The notes below the pieces were generated by a model. That model was given only the letters and a program-made list of their open reading frames with translations. It did not search any database and was not told the origin of the DNA. A program made the translations under genes and the position numbers. Below, piece after piece: positions 54,239 through 64,000 of a DNA stretch of 64,000 nt. Origin of the DNA: Streptomyces morookaense. Lineage in GTDB: Bacteria > Actinomycetota > Actinomycetes > Streptomycetales > Streptomycetaceae. Within the stretch, counting starts at the first letter, position 1. Each line of letters starts with the position of its first letter. The DNA lies in the NCBI RefSeq assembly GCF_013030945.1, contig NZ_JABBXF010000004.1, forward strand, positions 186,001 through 250,000, written 5' to 3'.

Positions 54239-55398
54239 CCGCCGGGCAGCGGCTCAACGACGCGATCCTGGGAGGCGTCCTGCTGGAGCGGCGTATCGAC
54301 CCCTATGTGCGGCCGCTGTTCGACCGGACCCTGCTGCGTCCCGTGCAGGCCACGGTGCAGTGGTGCATCAACGCGCGCCGCCGGGACGAGCACCTGGGCC
54401 TTGCCGAGGAGCGGACCGTGCCCGGGGAGGATGCAGTCGCCGAGGCCGTCGCGCAGCAGATGGCCCGCTTCGTCCGGCGCCAGTACCGGCCGGGGGAGGC
54501 CCAACGGGCCGGGAACACCAAGACCTACGGGGTCGTGCACGCGGAGTTCACCGTCCGCGACGACCTGCCCGCACGGCTGCGGCACGGCGTGTTCCGCACC
54601 CCGGCCACCTATCGCGCCTGGGTCCGGTTCGCGGGTCCCGGCCCGCTCGCGCCACCTGACATCGAGGACAACGGGATCCTCAGCATCGGCGTCAAACTCC
54701 TGGGCGTCGGCGGCGAGAAGCTGATCGACGACGAGCAGTGGACCCAGGACTTCACGGGCATCAGCGTGCCCACCTTCACCACGCCCGATGTCGTCGAGAA
54801 CCTCAGACTGCAGCAGCACGTGTTCGCGGGCACCCCGGTCCTGTACTTCCTCGACCCCCGGCACCCGCACCTCTGCGACATGATCATGCAGGGCCTGTAC
54901 GCGAGGACCCCGTCCAGCCCGCTGGAGGCCCGGTACTGGAGCTGCACGCCGTACCTCCTCGGTGCAGGCCAGGCCGTGCAGTACTCCTTCGTACCCCGCG
55001 ACGGGACCCGTAGCCGGGTGCCGTGGCACCCGCCCGACGACTACCTGCACCAGGCCCTGGCCGCCGCACTGCACGAGCGCGACGCCTGCTTCGACGTCCT
55101 CGTCCAGGTGCAGACCGACGCCCACCGGATGCCCGTCGAGAACGCGTCCGTGGTCTGGCCCGAACGCCTCTCGCCGTTCGTGCCGGTGGCCACCCTGCGC
55201 GTGCTCCGGCAGGAATGCGACCCGGCGGACCAGTTCGCCCGTGCCGACCGGCTGTCCTTCAACCCCTGGCACGCCCTGCCCGAACACCGGCCGCTGGGCA
55301 ACCAGAACCGTGCCCGCCGCACGATCTACCTGCAGCTCTCGCGGCTCAGACAGGCCATGAACGGCACGCCGCACCAGGAGCCCGGAGAGGAGGCATGA
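54235..55398 (+). CDS. Catalase-related heme protein (y4iL-like)
   Basis: 387-residue member of the catalase fold superfamily. The distal His102 is in GNTKTYGVVHAEFTV, followed by FRTPATYRAWVRFA and GILSIGVKLLGVGG. The end has the family block NPWHALPEHRPLGNQNRARRTIYL. It is shorter than true catalases, and I do not see the usual RxxxY proximal heme motif near the C-terminus. Relatives include uncharacterised y4iL-like proteins and catalase-related allene oxide synthases, which rearrange fatty acid hydroperoxides. GTG at 54235 overlaps the DyP stop. Confidence 0.85.
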   Translation: MTAGQRLNDAILGGVLLERRIDPYVRPLFDRTLLRPVQATVQWCINARRRDEHLGLAEERTVPGEDAVAEAVAQQMARFVRRQYRPGEAQRAGNTKTYGVVHAEFTVRDDLPARLRHGVFRTPATYRAWVRFAGPGPLAPPDIEDNGILSIGVKLLGVGGEKLIDDEQWTQDFTGISVPTFTTPDVVENLRLQQHVFAGTPVLYFLDPRHPHLCDMIMQGLYARTPSSPLEARYWSCTPYLLGAGQAVQYSFVPRDGTRSRVPWHPPDDYLHQALAAALHERDACFDVLVQVQTDAHRMPVENASVVWPERLSPFVPVATLRVLRQECDPADQFARADRLSFNPWHALPEHRPLGNQNRARRTIYLQLSRLRQAMNGTPHQEPGEEA

Positions 55399-55488
55399 CG
55401 CCCGGCGCGCGCGCCGGAAGCACTTCCCATATCGTCGGAAACAAGGGCGTAGACATCCCCTGGATGTCCGCCGGGAAGGGGAGCCGAG

Positions 55489-55884
55489 ATGGACGCGCGG
55501 ACAGCCGCGCGCCACGCCCTGGCCGGAATCCGGCTGGTGAACGGCGCAGCGGCACTGCTGACCCCGCGAATGATGGCCCGCCGACTCGGTGCGGACCCCG
55601 AACAGCCCGCGCTGGTCTACGTGCTGCGCATGTTCGGTGTGCGCACCGTGGTCCTCGGCGCCCAACTGCTCTGTCCCGCCGACGCGGACGAGCTCGACCG
55701 GCTGCTGCGGACCGGCACGCTCATTCACGCGAGCGACGCCCTGGCGGCCGCCTGCGCCGGCCGCAACGGCCTTCTCCCGTGCCGCATGGCCGCGGCAGCC
55801 ACGGCGATCTCGACGGTCAACGTCGCACTGACGCTCGTGGCCCGAGGCCGGCCGTGCCGGCCGCCCGAAGGGAGCCCCTCATGA
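55489..55884 (+). CDS. Small membrane protein (DUF4267-like)
   Basis: 131-residue protein with about three or four weak membrane helices: LAGIRLVNGAAALLTPR, LRMFGVRTVVLGAQLLC, AAAATAISTVNVALTLVA. The spacing resembles DUF4267 proteins. AAGGGGAG precedes the ATG at 55489, and an ATGA overlap links it to the alpha-dioxygenase-like gene. It may be a membrane partner of that enzyme (inference from coupling). Confidence 0.6.
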   Translation: MDARTAARHALAGIRLVNGAAALLTPRMMARRLGADPEQPALVYVLRMFGVRTVVLGAQLLCPADADELDRLLRTGTLIHASDALAAACAGRNGLLPCRMAAAATAISTVNVALTLVARGRPCRPPEGSPS

Positions 55885-57692
55885 GCACAGCACCGCACGG
55901 CAGGGCCCCGTGGTTCGTGCAGCTGCACGACCGGCTGGCGGTCGCCGTCGACCACAAGATCGGCTGGCAGAACCTGCCCAAACCCCTCGGCCTGCTGACC
56001 CTCGTCGGCCTGCGGGACAACCTGCGCCGCAAGAACCTCTTCGACACCGGCTCCTACCCGTCGTGCAACCTGCCGGAGGTCGGCCCCCCGGATGCGCGCG
56101 ATCTCACCGGGCGCACGGCCGACGGGACGTACAACGACCTGGCGAACCCCCGCATGGGCATGTCCCGTTCGCGCTTCGGCCGCAACGTGCCGCCGGAGCA
56201 CGCCTTCCCCGAACCCGAGCCGGACCTCCTGTCCCCGAGCCCCCGCGAGGTGAGCCGGGCCCTGCTGACCCGGCACGCGTTCGTCCCCGCCGAGTCCGTC
56301 AACGCCCTGGTCGCCGCCTGGCTGCAGTTCATGATCAAGGACTGGGTCAGCCACGGACAGGGCACCATGGACCGCCCCTGGCACATCGACCTGGCCGACG
56401 ACGACCCGTGGCCCGCACCGCCGATGGTCATACCGCGGACCATCCCGGACCCCACCCGCCCGGACGGGGACGACGGCCTGCCGCCGACCTTCCTCAACGA
56501 CAACTCGCCCTGGTGGGACGCCTCCCAGCTGTACGGCAACAACCTGGACGAGCAGCGGGCGCTGCGCACCGGCCAGGGCGGCAGGCTCCGGGTCCCCAAC
56601 GGCCCGCTGTTCCCTGACGACCCGGACAAGGACCCGGCGGGCATTCCCGGCTTCTGGCTCGGCCTCGCCATGATGCACATGGTCTTCCTGCTCGAACACA
56701 ACGCCATCTGCGACACCTTGCACGACGCCTACCCCACGTGGTCCGACGAGGAGCTCTTCCAGCGGGCACGGCTGATCACCGCGGCGCTCATCGCCAAGAT
56801 CCACACCGTGGAGTGGACCCCCGCGGTCATCAGCCATCCGACGACCGTCACCGCCATGCACGCCAACTGGTACGGCCTGCTGGGCGAACGCCTGCACAAG
56901 CTGTTCGGCCGCCTCAGCAGGAGCGAGGTGCTCAGCGGCATCGTCGGCGGGCACACCGACCACTTCGGCGTCCCGTACTCGCTCACCGAGGAGTTCGTCG
57001 CCGTCTACCGCATGCACCCCCTCATCCCCGACGACTGGAGCTTCCGGTCGGCCGCCGACGACTCGCTGCTGCAGGAGGCCACCTTCCGGGAACTGACGGG
57101 GCGGCAGGCGTACGACATCCTCGGCAAGCACACCCTGACGGACCTGATCTACTCCTTCGGCACCTCGCACCCGGGCCTGGTCACCCTCCACAACTACCCG
57201 CGGTTCCTCCAGGAGTTCCGGCGCCCGGACGGCAAGCTCATGGACCTCGGGGCCGTCGACATCCTGCGCTCGCGCGAGGTCGGCGTGCCCCGCTACAACG
57301 AGTTCCGGCGCCGGCTCCACCTCCTCCCGGCCCAGGACTTCGACGCCCTCACGGACAACCCCGTCTGGGCCGACGAACTGCGCCGGGTCTACGGCGGGGA
57401 CATCGAGCGCGTCGACCTCTCGGTGGGCATGTTCGCCGAACCCCGCCCGCAGGGCTTCGCGTTCAGCGACACCGCCTTCCGCATCTTCGTCCTGATGGCG
57501 TCCCGCCGCCTCAACAGCGACCGGTTCCTCACCACGGACTACACGCCGCAGGTGTACACGCAGACCGGCCTGGACTGGATCGAGAACAACAGCATGAGCA
57601 GCGTGCTGCTGCGGCACTTCCCGGAACTGCGCGCGTCCCTGCGCTCGGTGGACAACGCCTTCGCCCCGTGGACCGCGGCGGGGCCCCGATGA
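55881..57692 (+). CDS. Heme peroxidase, probable fatty-acid alpha-dioxygenase
   Basis: 603-residue protein of the animal heme peroxidase/cyclooxygenase superfamily. It carries the key residues of plant alpha-dioxygenase: distal His158 in FMIKDWVSHG, and catalytic Tyr376 plus proximal His379 in VYRMHPLIPD, with the same Tyr-x-x-His spacing as Tyr386/His389 of Arabidopsis alpha-DOX1. Supporting blocks are NDNSPWWDASQLYGN, FLLEHNAICD, and LIAKIHTVEWTPA. Such enzymes insert O2 at C2 of a fatty acid to give 2-hydroperoxides. The ATG overlaps the stop of the preceding small gene. Simple peroxidases lack the Tyr, so the dioxygenase reading is favoured; activity is inferred. Confidence 0.88.
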   Translation: MSTAPHGRAPWFVQLHDRLAVAVDHKIGWQNLPKPLGLLTLVGLRDNLRRKNLFDTGSYPSCNLPEVGPPDARDLTGRTADGTYNDLANPRMGMSRSRFGRNVPPEHAFPEPEPDLLSPSPREVSRALLTRHAFVPAESVNALVAAWLQFMIKDWVSHGQGTMDRPWHIDLADDDPWPAPPMVIPRTIPDPTRPDGDDGLPPTFLNDNSPWWDASQLYGNNLDEQRALRTGQGGRLRVPNGPLFPDDPDKDPAGIPGFWLGLAMMHMVFLLEHNAICDTLHDAYPTWSDEELFQRARLITAALIAKIHTVEWTPAVISHPTTVTAMHANWYGLLGERLHKLFGRLSRSEVLSGIVGGHTDHFGVPYSLTEEFVAVYRMHPLIPDDWSFRSAADDSLLQEATFRELTGRQAYDILGKHTLTDLIYSFGTSHPGLVTLHNYPRFLQEFRRPDGKLMDLGAVDILRSREVGVPRYNEFRRRLHLLPAQDFDALTDNPVWADELRRVYGGDIERVDLSVGMFAEPRPQGFAFSDTAFRIFVLMASRRLNSDRFLTTDYTPQVYTQTGLDWIENNSMSSVLLRHFPELRASLRSVDNAFAPWTAAGPR

Positions 57693-57707
57693 GAGCGGAG
57701 GCGGACG

Positions 57708-60620
57708 ATGAGACACACCACGTGCCACCCGCACCGGCAGCCGCACGACCCGCCGCGCCTGTCGCGCGCATGCGGCGTCACGCTGGCCGTCGTGGCCCTC
57801 GCCGTCTTCGCGGCAGGGCTGTGGATCCGTCACAACGCCCCGGACGTCGACGACGTGCAGCTGCAACTGACGGGCAGCGCCCATGCCGCGCACACTCTCG
57901 TCGGCAACCGGACGGGCGATTTCCGCAAGGCGCTGACGGCCGACTTCTTCCTCATCGGGGCGTACACCATCGGCACAGCGCTCGTGTTCTGGCTGAGCGG
58001 CCGCACCATCGCGGTCCGCCTGAGACACCGCAGCCTCGTCCGGTACGGGATCGGCGCCGCCCTCGCCGCATGCGTGTGCGCCGTGACGGAGAAACTGCTG
58101 CTCCTGCACGGACTGGACGGCGCGGACGGGGTGTTCGCGTGGGCGGCGGGCCTTGCGACGGTCAAGTGGCTGCTGGTCGTCCTCACCCTGCCCGTGGCGG
58201 CGGTCCTGGCCGCGATCGTCCTCAAACGGGCCGTGTTCCACGGGTGCGCCCGGCGCAGATACGACAAGGAATGCAGCTGCGGGAAAACCGGCTCCGGCCC
58301 CCGGGGGCCCGATGTCGTCCCGCCCTGGCCCGTGATGGAGTGGGGCCGGCGGCGCTGGCCGGGCACCGCGCGCAGCGACCCTCCCCGCTCCCGGGCGGCA
58401 CGCTGGGAGAACGGCAGCCGGGTGCCGCCCGGCCGGGAACAGGGCGGGACCGGCTTCTGCGTCTCGGGCGGCGGCATCCGCTCGGCCTGTGTCACCCTGG
58501 GCGCACTGCAGGCCCTCCGCGCCCAACTCTGCGGCGCGCGCTACCTGGTGTCCGTCTCCGGAGGCGGCTACACGACCGGCGCCCTGCAGCTGGCGCTGGC
58601 CGGGAAGGACGGGGACTGCGGGACGGGCCGGTACGAGGCCGGTCCCCGCGACGTCTTCATGCGCGGCACACCGGAGGAGGACCACACCCGCCGGCACTCG
58701 AAGTACGTGGCGGAGGGCACCGGCCAGTGGCTGGCCGCCCTCGGCGCCGTCCTGCGGGGACTGCTGGCGTCGCTGAGCCTGCTGGCCGCGACCCTGCTGG
58801 TGCTGGGCCTCGCCCTGAGCTGGGGCTACCACCTCGTTCCGCTGGCACACCCGGCCGGGCCGCAGGTCTTCCGGGCACCCGCGCTGTGGGCCGTCGTGAT
58901 CCTCTTCGGCTGCGCCGCCGTGCTCTGGTTCTGCTGGCTGGTGTCCTTGATCTTCGCCAGACAGCGCCTGTCGGGCTTCCTGTACGACGCCTGCCTCACC
59001 TTCACCGTGGCGGCCCTGCTGCTGGCCGTCCTGGTGATCGTCCTCCCCGGTCTGGCGTGGGGCACGGCCCGGCTCGGAAGCCTGTGGAATCTGGACCCCC
59101 GGCGGATCGGGGCGAGCGCCGGAGGTGCGGCGCTGCTCACCTACGTGACCGCGCTGCTCGGCACCACATGGCGGCGCATCGAGTCGGCCGAGCAGACGAT
59201 CGCGTCCGCCAAGAGGTCCCGACTGGTGCGCGCCGTGCCGAACCTCGCCAAGTACCTGATGGTGTGGGCGGTTCTCGCGGTGGTGACGGCGGCCTCCCTG
59301 CTCGTCCTGGGCGGGACGATCGTCGCCGGGCGCGGCTGGCCCGTACCCGTACAGGCCGGCCTTCCCGTCGTGCTCGGGCTGGTCGTGCTGAGCCTCGACC
59401 AGACCTGGATGAGCCTCCACCCCTTCTACCGCGCACGGCTGGTCAGCGCGTTCGCCGTCCGCCGCAGGACCGACCCCGACGGTGAACAGGTCGCCGTCCC
59501 CTACGAGTTCGACGAGCCGACGCCGCTTCCCTCCTACGACCGGCGGCACCCCGGATTCCCCCAGGTCATCTTCGCCGCAGCGGCCAACCTGTCCGGCGAC
59601 GACCGGACACCGCCGGGGCGGCACGCGGTGTCGTTCACGCTGTCGCACGACTACGTCGGCGGCCCGGACGTCGGGTACGCCCGTACGGACGTGCTGTGGG
59701 ACCACACCCGGAAGGTCATCCGCAAGGACCTCACCGTCGAGTCCGCCGTCGCCGTCTCCGGCGCGGCCTTCGCCTCGGCCATGGGACGCCAGGCCCGCGC
59801 GTTCCAGACGCTGTTCGCGCTCTCCAACGCCCGGCTCGGCACCTGGCTGCCCAACCCCGGTGTGCTGGGCGCCCTCTGGGCCGAGGACGCCGCCTGGTGG
59901 CTGCCGCCGATGCCGGGCATCCGCCGTCTGCCGTACCTGCTGCGGGAGGTGTCCGGCCGCTATCCGATGGAGGACCGGATGCTGCTGGTCACCGACGGCG
60001 GGCACTACGAGAACCTCGGCCTGGTCGAGCTGCTCCGGCACGGCGTCACCACCGCCGTGTGCGTCGACGCCAGCGGGGGTTCCGGGGCCTTCGGGGCCGC
60101 CCTGGGCGAGGCCATCGCCCTGGCCCAGGAGGAGCTCGGCGTCGAGATCAGGATCAAGAGGGAGGACTGGGAGAAGCTCGTCCCCGGCAGCGCGTCTCCC
60201 CTCACGCCCCAGCAGAACCCGCCTCCACCGGCCCCGCCGCCCCCGCCGGGCCCCCCGGCACCGCCGAACCCGCTGGCCGCCCTCAACTCCCGGCTCTCGG
60301 CCGAGGCGGTGGTCGAGGGCGAGATCGTCTACCCGCGCGCGCTCGTCGACGAGCACGGCCGGACGCTCGCCCCACGGGGACGGCTGATCGTCGCCCGCGC
60401 GACACTGACCGCCGAGATGCCCTACGAACTCCTCGCCTACGCCCAGGGCTCACCGGAATTCCCGCACGACGGCACCAGCGACCAGTGGTTCGACAACCGG
60501 CGGTTCGACGCCTACCGGGCACTCGGCCAGTGGATCGGCGAACGGGTCGCGGCACGGCTCGCCCCGCAGGCCCCGCCACGCCGGCGCCCCCTGCGCCGGA
60601 GCCGGAAGACCGGGCCCTGA
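57708..60620 (+). CDS. Membrane patatin-like phospholipase
   Basis: 970-residue lipase. An N-terminal part with about four membrane helices (25-40, 80-98, 113-133, 150-172) precedes the patatin core: oxyanion loop SGGGIRSAC at 253-261 and nucleophile Ser284 in SVSGGGY. The core is interrupted by further membrane helices (about 350-560) before the catalytic Asp763 in LVTDGGHYENLGL. A proline-rich linker (about 848-860) follows. The Ser-Asp dyad predicts release of fatty acids from membrane phospholipids. GGAGG precedes the ATG at 57708, 15 bases after the dioxygenase stop. Confidence 0.85.
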   Translation: MRHTTCHPHRQPHDPPRLSRACGVTLAVVALAVFAAGLWIRHNAPDVDDVQLQLTGSAHAAHTLVGNRTGDFRKALTADFFLIGAYTIGTALVFWLSGRTIAVRLRHRSLVRYGIGAALAACVCAVTEKLLLLHGLDGADGVFAWAAGLATVKWLLVVLTLPVAAVLAAIVLKRAVFHGCARRRYDKECSCGKTGSGPRGPDVVPPWPVMEWGRRRWPGTARSDPPRSRAARWENGSRVPPGREQGGTGFCVSGGGIRSACVTLGALQALRAQLCGARYLVSVSGGGYTTGALQLALAGKDGDCGTGRYEAGPRDVFMRGTPEEDHTRRHSKYVAEGTGQWLAALGAVLRGLLASLSLLAATLLVLGLALSWGYHLVPLAHPAGPQVFRAPALWAVVILFGCAAVLWFCWLVSLIFARQRLSGFLYDACLTFTVAALLLAVLVIVLPGLAWGTARLGSLWNLDPRRIGASAGGAALLTYVTALLGTTWRRIESAEQTIASAKRSRLVRAVPNLAKYLMVWAVLAVVTAASLLVLGGTIVAGRGWPVPVQAGLPVVLGLVVLSLDQTWMSLHPFYRARLVSAFAVRRRTDPDGEQVAVPYEFDEPTPLPSYDRRHPGFPQVIFAAAANLSGDDRTPPGRHAVSFTLSHDYVGGPDVGYARTDVLWDHTRKVIRKDLTVESAVAVSGAAFASAMGRQARAFQTLFALSNARLGTWLPNPGVLGALWAEDAAWWLPPMPGIRRLPYLLREVSGRYPMEDRMLLVTDGGHYENLGLVELLRHGVTTAVCVDASGGSGAFGAALGEAIALAQEELGVEIRIKREDWEKLVPGSASPLTPQQNPPPPAPPPPPGPPAPPNPLAALNSRLSAEAVVEGEIVYPRALVDEHGRTLAPRGRLIVARATLTAEMPYELLAYAQGSPEFPHDGTSDQWFDNRRFDAYRALGQWIGERVAARLAPQAPPRRRPLRRSRKTGP

Positions 60621-60685
60621 GCAGCGGTTCCCGGTGCATGATGGAAGGACGGGCGGAACAGAGCCCGTGGGAGAAGAGCGGTTCC

Positions 60686-62589
<1,904 letters not shown>

Positions 62590-62617
<28 letters not shown>

Positions 62618-64000
62618 CGGGGGGCGGGGAGCCGCACCCGGAACGCCGTGTGCCCGGGCCTGCTGGCGACGCCGACGGTGCCGCCGTGCGCGGTGACGAC
62701 GGCCTCGACGATCGCCAGTCCCAGACCGGTGCTGCCCGAGGCGCGCGACCGGTTGTGGTCGGCGCGGGTGAACCGCTGGAAGACCTCGGGCTGCAGGGCC
62801 TCGGGGATGCCGGGGCCGTTGTCGGTCACCGTGAGCTCGGTGCCGGCCGGGGATGCCGTGATGCTCAGCGTGACATCGGTGCCGGAGGGGGTGTGCGTAC
62901 GGGCGTTGGCGAGGAGGTTGGCGATCACCTGGTGGAGGCGGTGCTCGTCGCCGGTCACCGTCACCGGCTCCTCCGGCAGGTCCAGCAGCCAGTGGTGACC
63001 GGGCGCGGCGACGCGGGCGTCGTCGACGGCGTCGAGGGCGAGCCGGGTGAGGTCGGCGGCCTCCCGGGCCAGCGGCCGCCCGGCGTCGAGCCGGGCCAGC
63101 AGCAGCAGATCGTCGACGAGGCCGCTCATGCGCTGCGTCTCGGACTGGATGCGCTGCAGCGCATGCCGGACCTCGCCGGGCACCGGTCCGGGGTGGCGCA
63201 GGGCCAGTTCGGCGTGGGCGCGCACGGTGGCCACCGGGGTGCGCAGCTCGTGCCCGGCGTCGGCGGCGAAGTGCCGCAGCCGCTGCTCGCTCGCCCTCCG
63301 CTGGGCGAGCGCGTCCCCGACGTGGCCCAGCATGCGGTTCAGCGCGGCACCCACCTGGCCCACCTCGGTGCGGGTGTCGGTGTCGGGCACCGGGGCAGGC
63401 ATGGCGAACTCGCCGCTGGCCAGCGGAAGTTCCGTCACCTCCGCCGCGGTGGCGGCGACGCGCCGCAGCGGGCGCAGCGACAGTCTGACCCAGGCGGCGC
63501 CCGCCACCCCGGTGACGACGAGGGCGGTGCCGAAGACCACGGCCTCGACCAGCTCCAGGCGGTGGACGGTCTCCTCCACCCGGTGCAGCGGCATGCCGGT
63601 GATCAGGGTGTCGCCGTCGTCGCCGGCCACGGCCACCACCCGGTAGGAGCCCAGCGCCGACAGCCGGATGCCGTGCCCGCCTCCGTCGCGGGGGAGGGCC
63701 GCCAGGGCGTTCCGGTCCGCCGCGGTGAGCGGCACGGCCTCGTCCGTCTGCTCGCGCACGACGGCGGCCGTGGTGGTCCTGCCGTGCATCAGCCGCGCGC
63801 CGAAGGTGCCGTCGGACTGTCCGCGGGTGTCCGGCCGGTTGTCCCCGTCGGAATCCTCGTCGTGCTCCAGGCTGGCAGCGAACCTCCCGCCGGACGCGAC
63901 GAGTTGTTGGTCCAGCCGCCCCACGAGGAAGGCCTGCAGGGCCAGCGAGGTCGTCACCCCCACCGCGAGGGAGGCCAGCGCGAGCAGCAGCACCAGCCCG
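62590..64000 (-). CDS. Sensor histidine kinase (partial, runs off the window)
   Basis: At least 467 residues of a two-component sensor kinase. It has a membrane helix at the visible N-terminus, an extracellular domain (about 25-150), a second helix, HAMP (RLSLRPLRRVAATAAEV), the phospho-acceptor His in HELRTPVATVRAH, the N box NLLANARTHTPSG, G1 DNGPGIPE and G2 GSTGLGLAIVEA. The frame is open to the right edge, so the true start is outside. Its 3' end overlaps the end of ftsH by 28 bases, tail to tail. The partner response regulator is not in the window. Confidence 0.9.

Noticed and set aside
55725..60356. A 1543-codon open frame on the minus strand across the peroxidase and lipase genes
   Set aside because: It is antisense to two genes with strong family motifs and good ribosome sites. 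Its Gly/Arg/Val/Glu-rich composition is what high-GC codons produce on the opposite strand.

Overview
The window is high-GC actinobacterial DNA, most likely a Streptomyces chromosome. The evidence is strong codon-position GC bias, frequent GTG/TTG starts behind GGAGG-type ribosome sites, many secreted proteins with Streptomyces-style signal peptides, a TipA-type regulator, mycothiol-linked enzyme families and a copy of a hairpin repeat typical of Streptomyces (30830-30874). Several gene fragments (MMPL transporter, DJ-1/PfpI, IS5-type transposase, peptidoglycan-binding domain, DUF664/DinB, methyltransferase) suggest an accessory region such as a chromosome arm.

Region 1 (1-13766) is a redox and low-oxygen island. 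It holds a fermentative-type D-lactate dehydrogenase, then on the minus strand a probable seven-gene unit: hydrogenase maturation protease, GNAT/acyl-CoA-synthetase (Pat-like) protein, and a group 3b NiFe hydrogenase (hyhB, a cyclic-nucleotide-binding protein, hyhG, hyhS, hyhL) whose last five genes are joined by 4-base start/stop overlaps. A GH65 glycosidase/phosphorylase, a carboxylate-amine ligase and a PAP2 phosphatase follow on the plus strand. A universal stress protein (41564-42373) and a phosphoketolase (45003-47390) further right fit the same theme of NAD(P)H balance and ATP yield without full respiration.

Region 2 (13864-27291) is mixed: DoxX protein, APC permease, SDR, amidohydrolase, phenolic acid decarboxylase (padC) divergent from a MarR regulator with a clear operator, LysE exporter, glycosyltransferase and small secreted proteins, with decayed genes between them. 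Region 3 (27327-30800) is a copper set: CopA ATPase, CopZ chaperone behind a CsoR-type operator, and a DUF305 lipoprotein. Region 4 (30876-44977) holds a mycothiol-dependent isomerase family protein, two P450s with unusual I-helix motifs next to a DHA2 exporter, two paralogous Bcr/CflA exporters, a TipA-like regulator with an apparent internal start, secreted I36-type proteins, the stress protein and a second MarR/MFS pair with a palindromic operator.

Region 5 (47530-62617) is the most distinctive. A membrane-anchored P-loop NTPase is divergent from a tightly packed plus-strand cluster: a small conserved protein, a membrane protein with an internally duplicated domain, a DyP-type peroxidase, a y4iL-like catalase-related protein, a small membrane protein, a heme peroxidase carrying the fatty-acid alpha-dioxygenase residues, a large membrane patatin-type lipase and an FtsH protease. 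I infer a lipid-oxidation (oxylipin-like) pathway: the lipase frees fatty acids, the alpha-dioxygenase makes 2-hydroperoxides, and the other heme proteins process them. The window ends inside a histidine kinase gene.
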